From: Dyella mobilis
Lineage (GTDB): Bacteria; Pseudomonadota; Gammaproteobacteria; Xanthomonadales; Rhodanobacteraceae
Assembly (NCBI RefSeq): GCF_016904945.1
Contig: NZ_JADIKF010000040.1
Coordinates: forward strand, 186,001-250,000
Length of the DNA: 64,000 bases
Direction: 5' to 3'
A program made the translations under genes and the position numbers. Below, piece after piece: positions 17,788-25,739 of this stretch (position 1 is the first letter of the stretch; the number at the start of each line of letters is the position of its first letter). Under the pieces are notes generated by a model. It had not been told where the DNA came from. It was given only the letters and a program-made list of their open reading frames with translations, and did not search any database.

Positions 17788-18759
17788 ATGGATCGCCTCG
17801 ACGCCATGAAGGTATTTGTTACTGCCCTCGACGAAGGCAGCCTCGCCGGCGCGAGCCGCAAAACCGGGCGTTCGGCCGCGGCGGTCAGCCGCGCCATCGC
17901 CTTTCTGGAAGCTCACGTGGGCGTGCCGCTGCTCCACCGGACCACGCGCTCGATCCGGCTCAGCGAGGCCGGCGAACGCTACGCCGCCGCTTGCCGCAAG
18001 TTGCTGGCAGACCTGGACGAAGCAGATCGCCATGCAGCCGGGGAACGCTCCGTGCCACGTGGCGTGCTGACCATCACCGCGACGGTTTTCGCCGGAGTGG
18101 AACTGCTGCGCCCGATCGTGGATGCCTTCATGGACGAACACCCGACGGTCAGCGTGCGCATGTACCTGCTGGAGCGCCCGGTGAATCTGATCGATGAAGG
18201 CATGGACCTGGCCTTGCGCATCAGCCACCTGGCCGATTCGAGCCTGGTGGCGCACCGCATTGGCGAGGTACGCAGGGTCATCGTTGCATCGCCTCGCTAT
18301 CTGGCTACGCATCCGCGTATTGCCGAGCCCGCCGACCTGGCCAAGCACCCGATTATCGCCATGCAACACTCGGGTATGGATTCCTGGAGTTTTCCGCCGC
18401 CGGAAGGATCCGTGGTGCCGCGCTCGGTTTCCTTCACGCCGCGCCTGGTGGTGAACAACGTGCGCGCCGCCATCGCATCGGCCGTGGAAGGGCACGGCGT
18501 TACCCGCCTTCTTTCCTATCACGTCGCCCCGGAAATCAAGCAAGACAAGCTGCGCATCGTGCTTGCCAATGCCGAACCGCCGCCCTTCCCGGTGCATCTG
18601 GTTTCGCCGCAAGGGCGATTGTCGGTGCCTAAAGTGCGCGCTTTCGTGGACTTCGCACTGCCGCGCCTGCGCAAGCAATTTGCGGCCCTGACCAGAGATG
18701 CGGAAACCCAGCCAAGCGCACCGATTCTTCCGCGACGCGGAAGAGTGACTGCCGGATAG
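17788..18759 (+). CDS. LysR family transcriptional regulator
   Basis: 323 residues. The HTH covers residues 1-60 (GSLAGASRKTGRSAAAVSRA, then FLEAHVGVPLLHRTTRSIRL) and the effector domain begins near residue 90 (GVLTITATVFAGVELLRPIV). The C-terminal 25 residues are an unstructured Pro/Arg tail. The SDR and tautomerase genes follow on the same strand within 100 and 45 bp, so the three probably form one unit. Confidence 0.88.
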   Translation: MDRLDAMKVFVTALDEGSLAGASRKTGRSAAAVSRAIAFLEAHVGVPLLHRTTRSIRLSEAGERYAAACRKLLADLDEADRHAAGERSVPRGVLTITATVFAGVELLRPIVDAFMDEHPTVSVRMYLLERPVNLIDEGMDLALRISHLADSSLVAHRIGEVRRVIVASPRYLATHPRIAEPADLAKHPIIAMQHSGMDSWSFPPPEGSVVPRSVSFTPRLVVNNVRAAIASAVEGHGVTRLLSYHVAPEIKQDKLRIVLANAEPPPFPVHLVSPQGRLSVPKVRAFVDFALPRLRKQFAALTRDAETQPSAPILPRRGRVTAG

Positions 18760-18855
18760 CAGGGATTCGCTAATCCGGCTCGTGCTCCTAGATTGAAGGC
18801 GTCGGCAACAACGTGCCGATCAACATCCCCCTTCCCTCTACTGGAGCCATCCATC

Positions 18856-19566
18856 ATGAACACTCAACGCAAAGTCGCCCTCATCACCGGTGCATCGCAG
18901 GGTATCGGCGCCGGCCTGGTCAAGGCGTTTCGCGATCGCGACTATCGCGTCGTGGCCAATTCGCGTTCGATCAAGCCGTCCAGCGATCCGGACGTCATCG
19001 CCATACCCGGCGACATTGCCGACCGCGCAGTGGCCGAGCGCATCGTGCAGGAAGCCCTGTCGCGCTTTGGTCGCATCGACACGCTGGTGAATAACGCGGG
19101 CATCTTCGTGGCCAAGCCGTTCACGGCGTACACGGCAGAGGATTACGCCAACATTCTTGCCGTCAACCTCACCGGCTTTTTCCACGTGACGCAGCTCGCC
19201 ACGGCCGCCATGGAGAAGCAAAGCAGCGGTCACATCGTGACGATCACCACCACGCTTGCCGAGTACGCCGTCGAGGGCGTGCCGTCCGTACTGGCCTCGT
19301 TGACCAAGGGCGGCCTCAACGCGGCCACCAAGTCGCTGGCGATCGAATATGCCAAGCGCGGCATCCGCGTCAACGCCGTGGCGCCCGGCACGATCAAGAC
19401 CCCGATGCACGCACCGGAAACGCATCGCGCGCTCGCTTCGCTGCAACCGGTGGGCCGCATGGGCGAGATCGGCGATGTCGCCGAAGCGGTGCTTTACCTC
19501 GAATCCGCCGGCTTCGTTACGGGCGAAATTCTGCACGTGGATGGCGGCCAGAGCGCCGGCCACTGA
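18856..19566 (+). CDS. SDR family protein with atypical active site
   Basis: 236 residues, classical SDR length. The cofactor motif ALITGASQGIGAG and the NNAG motif are intact, and the C-terminal region (IRVNAVAPGTIKTPM) is standard. The catalytic YxxxK is not: the segment reads PSVLASLTKGGLNAATK, so the Tyr position is Ala while the Lys remains. It may be a non-canonical reductase or non-catalytic binder. The tautomerase gene follows 42 bp downstream. Confidence 0.85.
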   Translation: MNTQRKVALITGASQGIGAGLVKAFRDRDYRVVANSRSIKPSSDPDVIAIPGDIADRAVAERIVQEALSRFGRIDTLVNNAGIFVAKPFTAYTAEDYANILAVNLTGFFHVTQLATAAMEKQSSGHIVTITTTLAEYAVEGVPSVLASLTKGGLNAATKSLAIEYAKRGIRVNAVAPGTIKTPMHAPETHRALASLQPVGRMGEIGDVAEAVLYLESAGFVTGEILHVDGGQSAGH

Positions 19567-19608
19567 TCGCAGTATTCAACCCACGCACACACGCGCAGGA
19601 GACACGTT

Positions 19609-19842
19609 ATGCCCATCGTCCGCATCACCATTACCCGCGAGGGTAGCGGCCCAGGCCGCAACGCCCCCACCGCCGAAGAAAAGGCGGCATTGATCAAGGG
19701 AACCAGCCAGTTGTTGCTCGATGTCTTGCACAAGCCGCTGGATTCGACCTTCGTCGTGATCGAGGAAGTCGAGCTGGACAGTTTCGGATGGGGCGGTTTG
19801 CCGGTACCCGAGCGGCGAAAGCAGCAGGCAACGCACAGGTAA
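19609..19842 (+). CDS. 4-oxalocrotonate tautomerase family protein
   Basis: 77 residues starting MPIVRITITREGSG, so that Pro is exposed as the catalytic N-terminal base after Met removal. GTSQLLLDVLHKPLDSTFVV and IEEVELDSFGWGG match the rest of the 4-OT fold, with a trimeric or hexameric assembly known for the family. Probable operon with the SDR and LysR genes. A GCAGGAGAC ribosome binding site supports the start. Confidence 0.85.
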   Translation: MPIVRITITREGSGPGRNAPTAEEKAALIKGTSQLLLDVLHKPLDSTFVVIEEVELDSFGWGGLPVPERRKQQATHR

Positions 19843-19860
19843 AGCAACACCCAGTGAGTG

Positions 19861-19891
19861 CGGGTTCACTTACTTTGAAAAAAGTGAACCC
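19861..19891. repeat. Dispersed palindromic repeat, type A (copy 1)
   Basis: CGGGTTCACTT pairs perfectly with AAGTGAACCCG across a 9-base loop. It sits between convergent genes, 18 bp from the tautomerase stop and 19 bp from the stop of the carbon-nitrogen hydrolase gene. The GGTTCACTT/AAGTGAACC arms recur at 38.9, 45.1, 54.6 and 54.8 kb. Confidence 0.7.
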
Positions 19892-19910
19892 GCCCGCTCT
19901 TGCCTAAATG

Positions 19911-21011
19911 TTACGGAAGCCAAAGGGGAAGTGTCGCGGTGCCCACGCGAACTCCTTGTTGTCTGCCCAGGGCCACGTACCGTCCCATGCCGTAGTCGAG
20001 CACTTGATAGTCCGTCGTTGTGGGCAGTTCTTGGAAATTAAAATACGTCGAATCCAACATCTCCACCCTGTTCGCCACCGCGTCATAGCGTCCGATCTGA
20101 ACCTCGGGCTCGTCAAAATCGCTTGGGTGTGACATCCCATCCGTCAGCATGACCAGCGCGCCGTCACGTACTGACACGGAATCCGCTGAAATATCCATGC
20201 CACACGACGTAATCAGTTGCAGGTCAAGCTCACTGGCATTGGGGCCAAGCACCCTTCTCAGCGTATTCATGGCGTTTTTCAGCACTTGTTTGCTGTGATC
20301 CAGGCAGACCTCAAGCCCAACGCTCATGCCATCCCAAAAGATCAGATTGTCAAGACGCTGATCGGGATTGAGAGCAAAGCTGTAAACCGTGGTTGGATCC
20401 CGGTTGGCATGAAAGCTACGGTGTGGCCCATCGATGTCGGAGATGTAGTGCTTCTCCATGAGGATGTATGGAACGCTGCTGTCCATGCTGCTGCGCTGGC
20501 CGCGCAGCATGATGGCAGTGTTAAGAAGATTCATTTGCGGTCTTGATGAATCCGCAAGCACGGAACAGATCGTTCCGGCAACGATGATCCAATCCTTGAA
20601 CAGTGACGAACCCTGGATAGCTCCATAAAGCGCTTCGGCAAGCTCGTACCGGGACTCTTCAGGATAGGAACCAAAACTCGTGCTCGACATGAACTTTCCG
20701 GCAAGCGCCTCGTGGTCCGACGCTCTGCGAAAATAAAATTCGGGCGCCATGAAAACCTTCAATGTATCGGAATCATTCATACCCCCCGTACCACTAAAGG
20801 TCTCGGCAGTCCAAAACAACACGTTCAAGAAGCGCTGGGCCCGCGCTTGAAGGTCCTTGTCATCGAGCGAAATCCTCGGAACGCCGGCGCGGGCCGTCAC
20901 GCTGGTGGTGGGTGTCGGCAGAAAGGTAGGCACCACGTAGCTCAGCGGAAGCATCGAGGTATAACGGGGCTTATCGAGAAAGTATTCAGACTCGCGCATG
21001 GTTATGGTCAT
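19911..21011 (-). CDS. Carbon-nitrogen hydrolase (nitrilase-fold) protein in the Reb-like operon
   Basis: 366 residues from the ATG at 21011 (GGAG about ten bases upstream). The Glu-Lys-Cys triad of nitrilase-superfamily enzymes is recognisable: Glu91 in VFMAPEFYF, Lys187 in ILMEKHYIS and Cys236 in VGLEVCLDHS. Overall similarity beyond these motifs is low, and no subfamily can be named. Last gene of the nine-gene minus-strand operon. A hydrolase here is unexpected, as described R-body loci consist of Reb proteins and regulators. Confidence 0.72.
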   Translation of the reverse strand: MTITMRESEYFLDKPRYTSMLPLSYVVPTFLPTPTTSVTARAGVPRISLDDKDLQARAQRFLNVLFWTAETFSGTGGMNDSDTLKVFMAPEFYFRRASDHEALAGKFMSSTSFGSYPEESRYELAEALYGAIQGSSLFKDWIIVAGTICSVLADSSRPQMNLLNTAIMLRGQRSSMDSSVPYILMEKHYISDIDGPHRSFHANRDPTTVYSFALNPDQRLDNLIFWDGMSVGLEVCLDHSKQVLKNAMNTLRRVLGPNASELDLQLITSCGMDISADSVSVRDGALVMLTDGMSHPSDFDEPEVQIGRYDAVANRVEMLDSTYFNFQELPTTTDYQVLDYGMGRYVALGRQQGVRVGTATLPLWLP

Positions 21012-21087
21012 GGTCGTTTGCACTCCGTCAGATGGTGGATGGAAGCGGATTCCATCAAGGTGGCTTGGGCAGCGGCGAAACCTGCCT

Positions 21088-21789
21088 TCAGCCTGCGGCG
21101 ACTTGCTTGATCAGCCAGTAAATCTCTTTGACTGTTTGCAGGGCGATGGTCTGGTCCTCCGCTCTCACGTTCGCCAGCGGCAAGCCCTGCGGTACGGAGA
21201 CGCCCGGAACGACGACGATGGGGACACCGTTCGTGTCGGTGGAAAGCGGCTTGGGCTCGGGCACGCCCGCAAACGCGGCGCGTATAGCCACGACCACAAA
21301 ACCCAAAGCAACCAGAGCCAAGACCGCCACCACCAGCACGATCAGCCGGATGGGCGGAAGGGGAATTTTGTTGATCAGATCGGCGATGAAACAGATCGCG
21401 ATCAGGCAATCGAGGTTCAGCGGGCAATTCAGCGTTCGGGTCAACTCGTCCTGCACCAGCAAGCCAGGTTGTTGCAGGAAAACCACGGAGTAGTGCGTTC
21501 CCTTTACCACGACAGGAGCTTCGACGCGGCGCTTGCTCAACGTGTTATCGGTGGCCTTGTAGTCAATCCGGCTCACTCCGGGGCCCAGCGCGACCGGCGT
21601 CGAAAGCGTCAGCCATTCGATAGTCCGCAATGGCACGCTCACATCCTTGCTGTCGGCCATGACCACAAAAAAATCGCCCTCTGCCGACGGCGCGCGATCC
21701 GGCCATGGCAACTGCTCATAGGCATTGGTAAATGCCACCACCACGAGTTGTTCCGGCAGCGGCCGCGGGGGTAAGGGCTTGGCTGCCAC
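21088..21789 (-). CDS. Membrane protein of unknown function in the Reb-like operon
   Basis: 233 residues from GTG 21789, placed five bases after the preceding stop, with GGTGGAG overlapping the end of that gene. The N-terminal half is soluble and beta-rich (EQLVVVAFTNAYEQLPWPDR); a strong membrane span lies near residues 145-170 (LIVLVVAVLALVALGFVVVA), followed by about 60 residues. No family recognised. Confidence 0.7.
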   Translation of the reverse strand: MAAKPLPPRPLPEQLVVVAFTNAYEQLPWPDRAPSAEGDFFVVMADSKDVSVPLRTIEWLTLSTPVALGPGVSRIDYKATDNTLSKRRVEAPVVVKGTHYSVVFLQQPGLLVQDELTRTLNCPLNLDCLIAICFIADLINKIPLPPIRLIVLVVAVLALVALGFVVVAIRAAFAGVPEPKPLSTDTNGVPIVVVPGVSVPQGLPLANVRAEDQTIALQTVKEIYWLIKQVAAG

Positions 21790-21793
21790 GGCA

Positions 21794-22018
21794 CTACTCC
21801 ACCGTACGCACGAGTGCCGTGGTGGCTTCGTACATCGCCAAGCCTTCAACGATCGCGGCAGCGCTCAACGCCAACGATCCGAATATGAGCGGCGTGGCCT
21901 CGTTGCCAAGAATCTGCATCATGAAGGTGTAGCCGGCCTCAGCGCTGGGGATCGCCACCGCGTTCAAAGCCGCCGCAGCCGCCTGAGGTATCTCGACAAT
22001 GCTTCCGGTCGCGGCCAC
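21794..22018 (-). CDS. Small hydrophobic protein in the Reb-like operon
   Basis: 74 residues from a GTG with GGAGG upstream. It is Ala-rich with hydrophobic stretches (IFGSLALSAAAIVEGLAMYE). Four bases separate it from the upstream gene and five from the downstream gene, so it is translated as part of the operon. The composition recalls the small Ala-rich Reb proteins, but I see no firm motif. Confidence 0.65.
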   Translation of the reverse strand: MAATGSIVEIPQAAAAALNAVAIPSAEAGYTFMMQILGNEATPLIFGSLALSAAAIVEGLAMYEATTALVRTVE

Positions 22019-22021
22019 GTT

Positions 22022-22243
22022 TCAGTCCTCCGGCAGTTTGGAAGCCACGGGAAGTTTTGGAATGTTGTAAAGATCGCGAATGCGGTCGAGCACGCTGTTG
22101 TTTTCTTCCGTGATGATCCTCATTTGCTCGTCGGCATCGCCTTCGACGCCGAGCATCGCAATATTCGTGGCAACCGTCGTCATCGAGACGGCGATGCTCT
22201 GCACGATCGCGTTCCATTCCGCAAGTGATGGCTTCTCGTTCAC
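22022..22243 (-). CDS. Small helical protein in the Reb-like operon
   Basis: 73 residues from a GTG that overlaps the preceding stop by four bases (GTGA). The sequence is helical (WNAIVQSIAVSMTTVATNIA, then EENNSVLDRIRDLYN) and may form a coiled coil or amphipathic assembly. No domain recognised. Confidence 0.65.
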   Translation of the reverse strand: MNEKPSLAEWNAIVQSIAVSMTTVATNIAMLGVEGDADEQMRIITEENNSVLDRIRDLYNIPKLPVASKLPED

Positions 22244-22641
22244 GCTTCACCCCTCTCATCTACCTTCTGATAGGCCCTCCTGTATTGATCGCACGCGACG
22301 AAGGTATTGGGACCGAAAATCACGTCGTCGCGGTCGCTTATCGAATTCACCAGCACCACCTCGGGATCCCCTTCGTCGTCCTTTCTCACGACGCAATAGA
22401 TCTCCGTGCGCGAAATCAGGGAGACGGAGTAGTTGTTCACATAGTTGTTGCACGCCTTGAACGTGTCGGGACCGAAAACCTGGTCGGCGCTTTCTTTGGC
22501 TGATTGCGCGGGCAATACCGAGACAATATTGCCGATGCCCGTTTTAACGACGCAAAATTTGTCCTCCTGCAAACTGGAGGCGAACCCCGACTTCAGTTGC
22601 TGATTAATCTGTTCGATGATCAAACTGTTGAAGTCATCCAC
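22240..22641 (-). CDS. Protein with an internal FGPxTFxAC repeat in the Reb-like operon
   Basis: 133 residues. A motif occurs twice: VFGPDTFKACNNYVNNY near residue 75 and IFGPNTFVACDQYRRAY near residue 108, each after a hydrophobic strand. The duplication and regular spacing suggest a two-lobed or self-assembling domain. Family unknown. Coupled to the next gene by a four-base overlap. Confidence 0.68.
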   Translation of the reverse strand: MDDFNSLIIEQINQQLKSGFASSLQEDKFCVVKTGIGNIVSVLPAQSAKESADQVFGPDTFKACNNYVNNYSVSLISRTEIYCVVRKDDEGDPEVVLVNSISDRDDVIFGPNTFVACDQYRRAYQKVDERGEA

Positions 22642-22668
22642 GTCAAACTCCTGCGTCCGTATCGAAAC

Positions 22669-23022
22669 TTACGAAGACGAGAAGGCCGCTATCGCCGCCT
22701 TCAGGTCGGCCAACTCCTGCGCGATGCTGTTTGACGTCAACACCGTCACATCGGACCGCGCAGTCTTGGGGCCCGTCGCTTGGACGGCCGTCACGGCCTT
22801 GGCCAAGATCATCTGGTTAAGGCGGTTCAAAGCGTCCTGGTTGCTTACCTGTGACTTCCCCGCCACGTTGGTACTACTCACCTGGTTGCTGTAAGCGAGG
22901 TCGCTGAGCATGGCCGGCTGTTCGCACACCGGCGTCCATGCCAGCTGAAACGCCGGTGGTTTGGGTGGCACCGGCGGCGCACTGCCGCCGGAATCAAACT
23001 CGATGATTTCGATGGTTTCCAT
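22669..23022 (-). CDS. RebB-like (killing trait) protein, divergent paralog
   Basis: 117 residues. After a Pro-rich N-terminus it has CEQPAMLSDLAYSNQVSST, then SNQDALNRLNQMILAKAV and IAQELADLKAAIAAF, matching in order the motifs of the two close paralogs upstream in the operon. RebB proteins polymerise into R-body ribbons in Caedibacter and relatives. The start has GGGGAAT upstream. Confidence 0.68.
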   Translation of the reverse strand: METIEIIEFDSGGSAPPVPPKPPAFQLAWTPVCEQPAMLSDLAYSNQVSSTNVAGKSQVSNQDALNRLNQMILAKAVTAVQATGPKTARSDVTVLTSNSIAQELADLKAAIAAFSSS

Positions 23023-23040
23023 ATTCCCCGCCTTTGGAAT

Positions 23041-23070
23041 GGAAGGGATGGCGTCCAGTCCATCCCTTCC
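23041..23070 (-). other. Intercistronic hairpin inside the Reb-like operon
   Basis: GGAAGGGATGG (23041-23051) pairs perfectly with CCATCCCTTCC (23060-23070). It lies in the 65-bp gap between two RebB-like genes and lacks a T-run, so it fits a processing or mRNA-stability element that sets unequal expression of upstream structural genes. Confidence 0.55.
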
Positions 23071-23087
23071 TCAACGTTGCACGTCGA

Positions 23088-23588
23088 TTACCTGGTTTCC
23101 CGCACCCGAATCCGAATACCCACATTCGGATCAGACCTGACTTCTACTTGCTCCCTGGTAAATCCCCCAGGGATCACAAATTCAAAGTCTTCGCGCCTAG
23201 TCGGAACAATGACCAGCCTGCCTTGGCCATCGAGGCTCAGCGTAAAGGGACCCACCTTCAGGACCCCACCCGAAGCGTTCGATGGATCGAACGCCTGCAC
23301 CGCGGACTTCAGGTCAGCGATGGTCTGAGCCAGCTCGTTATTGGTGAGCACATCCACCGCAGAACGGCTGGCCAACGGACCGAGATTGCTGATCGTGTTG
23401 GTCGCATTCGCCACAAGCGACAGACCCATTTCGTTGCCGGCTTGCTGGTTTGCCACGGCGTTCTGCTGGCCGAGGTTGTTGCTGGCTACCGCGTTGTTGT
23501 AGGCCAGGTTGGACAGCAAGGCGGGTTGTTCCGAAATCGCCTTGAGGTTACCCGTGGCCACCGCGGTGACTACCTGTTCGTCAAGCAT
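23088..23588 (-). CDS. RebB-like (killing trait) protein with C-terminal extension
   Basis: 166 residues. Residues 1-105 are the RebB-like unit: LKAISEQPALLSNLAYNNAV, QQNAVANQQAGNEMGLSLV, and NNELAQTIADLKSAVQAFD. Residues 106-166 are an added beta-rich domain (VGPFTLSLDGQGRLVIVP) not present in the paralogs, possibly a cap or anchor. Confidence 0.75.
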   Translation of the reverse strand: MLDEQVVTAVATGNLKAISEQPALLSNLAYNNAVASNNLGQQNAVANQQAGNEMGLSLVANATNTISNLGPLASRSAVDVLTNNELAQTIADLKSAVQAFDPSNASGGVLKVGPFTLSLDGQGRLVIVPTRREDFEFVIPGGFTREQVEVRSDPNVGIRIRVRETR

Positions 23589-23624
23589 GCTATGCCCTCC
23601 GTTTTGACGGCCCTGCTAGCGCCA

Positions 23625-23939
23625 TTACTTCTTGAACGCCTGCAGCGTGGCCTTCAGGTCGGCAATGGTCTGCGCAAGTTCGTTATTGGTGAGGATGTCC
23701 ACCGCCGAGCGGGCTTCCAACGGCCCCAGGTTGCTGATGGTGTTGGAGGCCTTGGCGACAATGGACAAGCCGAGCTCGTTCATCGCCTGCTGGTTGGCCA
23801 CCGCGTTCTGCTGCGACAGATTGGTGCTGGCTACCGTGTTGGAATAAGCCAGGTTGGACAGCATGGCCGGTTGCTCGGAAATGGCCTTGAGGTTGCCGAT
23901 GGCAACGGCGCTTACGACTTCTTCGGGAAGAGCAGCCAT
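23625..23939 (-). CDS. RebB-like (killing trait) protein
   Basis: 104 residues, the size of a single RebB unit. Pattern: VAIGNLKAISEQPAMLSNLA, then NLSQQNAVANQQAMNELGLS and TISNLGPLEARSAVDILTNN. It follows the RebB consensus of a Glu-x-Pro-Ala segment, a Gln/Asn/Ala-rich helix with QQ, and a second amphipathic helix. GGAGAATCAC ribosome binding site. The function in R-body assembly is by family; it has not been shown for this branch. Confidence 0.78.
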   Translation of the reverse strand: MAALPEEVVSAVAIGNLKAISEQPAMLSNLAYSNTVASTNLSQQNAVANQQAMNELGLSIVAKASNTISNLGPLEARSAVDILTNNELAQTIADLKATLQAFKK

Positions 23940-24075
23940 AGTGATTCTCCTTACGCGGATGTTGGTTGATTGAGGTGGCCTCGCTGGTGAAAAGAAGGCC
24001 GAGTTTATCCACCGCTCTCGCTGCCGCTGAGAGCGAATGAATTCGCTTGAATGACGATCGATCTACGGCCGTCGA

Positions 24076-24411
24076 TCAGGGCGGTTGTTGAGACGATCCG
24101 TCATCGCCCTTTTTATCGATGATGCGCCCCATTTCCTCGATGATCTTTTCGATGTCTTTTTCCATCTTTTCGATGCTCGACTGATTCTTGCATCCGGCGC
24201 TTTCGATCATGGCCACACACTTGGCGGCCGCTGCCATTTGAACCTGATTCATCGCCTGCTGCTGACTGATGCTGATCTGCTGCTGCATGTTCTGGTTGAA
24301 AATCTGCTGGGCGAGCGCGAGGTTCGCCAGGATCGCGGGCTGCTCGCCGATCGATTTGGCGTTGGCTATGGCGATCGACTGGACAATGTCTTCAGGAAGT
24401 TGTGCGGGCAT
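24076..24411 (-). CDS. RebB-like (killing trait) protein with charged tail, first gene of operon
   Basis: 111 residues. The N-terminal 75 residues follow the family pattern (AIANAKSIGEQPAILANLA, then QQQISISQQQAMNQVQMAAA), and the C-terminus is a charged helix (IEKMEKDIEKIIEEMGRIID) ending in Gln/Pro. The charged tail distinguishes it from its paralogs. Being nearest the divergent regulator, it heads the operon. Confidence 0.72.
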   Translation of the reverse strand: MPAQLPEDIVQSIAIANAKSIGEQPAILANLALAQQIFNQNMQQQISISQQQAMNQVQMAAAAKCVAMIESAGCKNQSSIEKMEKDIEKIIEEMGRIIDKKGDDGSSQQPP

Positions 24412-24802
24412 GTGTGCACCTCGATGAATGAGCTGGCGTCACGGCATTCCGCGCCAACCTCGATGGCTCATCTTAGGTTCCGGTGGGGTACGGACAAGTA
24501 TCGTTACGGTATCTGTTCGGCGTTGTTACCGTAACAACGCGTGATTGAAATACGCCGGTAGCGAGCCTCGCCGCATCGTTCCCGACTTGTCCCGAAAGCC
24601 TTCCCTGCATCGCCGAATCCCGGTTTTTTGGCTACTTGCGAGCCATTGGTTCGTCTGGCGCGAACGAGACGAATCGCGCACAAGTGCCCGCACGACGGGC
24701 CGCGCGAGGCCTGTCTGCAACCTGGTTCTACACACTTTGCAGTCAATGGCTCACCCAAGATTGCGGCGGTATTCAGTACAGGGCCAGGGGGGCTTTGTGG
24801 AT
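24412..24802. promoter_or_regulatory. Divergent promoter region of the Reb-like operon and its regulator
   Basis: 391 bp. Near 24520-24540 it contains GTTGTTACCGTAACAAC, an inverted repeat (GTTGTTAC/GTAACAAC) suited to a dimeric regulator, with a related GTTACGGTATC just upstream. The regulator frame stays open through part of this region but without a ribosome binding site until 24786. Confidence 0.55.
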
Positions 24803-25549
24803 ATGGAAACAGGGGGAACGCAAGATATCGCCGAAGACGAGATCAGGGCCACGTGTGAATCCATCCTCGCAAGCGAAGCTTTTAACAGGGCCCATCGCAT
24901 GCGGCGCTTGCTCCGTTTTTTGACGGACCAGGCCATGTCGGGAGGGCGAGGCAGCGTCAGCGAATACACGATAGGTATCGAAGTATTCGACAGAAAGCCC
25001 GAAGACCTGATTTCCGAAGATCCTGCGATAAGGGTTCAGGTGGGCCGGCTTCGTCACAGGCTTGCTTCGTATTACGTGCAGCACACCGAAGAGGGCGGCG
25101 TGGAAATCACCATTCCCAATGGTCGGTACATGCCGACCTTTCGTCGCATCGTTTCGCAGGAACGACACGTCGAGCAAAACGGAAACCTGCTGGTGCAGCC
25201 GATCAAGTGCCTCGTCGACCGCTCGGAAGGCCAGACATTTGCCAACGGGCTTTACGAGGAATTGCTCAACCAGCTGTTTTCTGCGTTCGGCAACGTCTTC
25301 ATGCGGGCGGAGCCTCTCGTCGCGGCAAACCCGAGAGCCTCGCCCCGCAAGTTGATCGAAGGAAGCCTGAGAGTCGACGGCGAGCGCATTCGGACGTCCA
25401 TGCGCATGGTGGATTATTCGTTGAACCGGATAACCTGGGCGCGCCATTTCGACCGTTCATTGCAATTCGGCATAAGGGATCAGGAAGAGCTGGCGGCATC
25501 GATCTGCTACGCCTTGCGCGAGGTGGTCGATGACACGTGCTCGATTTGA
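24803..25549 (+). CDS. Winged-helix regulator divergent from the Reb-like operon
   Basis: 248 residues from ATG 24803 (AGGGGGG about ten bases upstream; GTG 24797 is an alternative). Residues 10-110 match the DNA-binding domain found in front of TolB-N/adenylate-cyclase-like modules: MRRLLRFLTDQAMSGGRGSV, then YTIGIEVFDRKPEDLISEDP, RVQVGRLRHRLASYY and ITIPNGRYMPTF. Residues 140-245 resemble the TolB-N/FlgO-like domain (FANGLYEELLNQLFSAFGNV). Control of the divergent operon is inferred from position. Confidence 0.78.
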   Translation: METGGTQDIAEDEIRATCESILASEAFNRAHRMRRLLRFLTDQAMSGGRGSVSEYTIGIEVFDRKPEDLISEDPAIRVQVGRLRHRLASYYVQHTEEGGVEITIPNGRYMPTFRRIVSQERHVEQNGNLLVQPIKCLVDRSEGQTFANGLYEELLNQLFSAFGNVFMRAEPLVAANPRASPRKLIEGSLRVDGERIRTSMRMVDYSLNRITWARHFDRSLQFGIRDQEELAASICYALREVVDDTCSI

Positions 25550-25739
25550 AGTACGGCGCCGATGCAAATCAGGCTGCTGGCTGCTCGGTGACGTCTACGA
25601 GGCCGGCCGTTACGTAACCATCCATTGCAAGTATTCAAACGGAAAAGTGTAGCGATCTGCAGAACGGCAACGCAGCCAGCTTCCCTCCCCGACTCGGATG
25701 GAAGCCTGGCTGCGCCTCTCGAACAGCCAACACCTGCGC

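Noticed and set aside
19861..19891. CRISPR-like repeat
   Set aside because: The type A palindromes are scattered singly over 35 kb, not in a regularly spaced array, and no cas gene is present.
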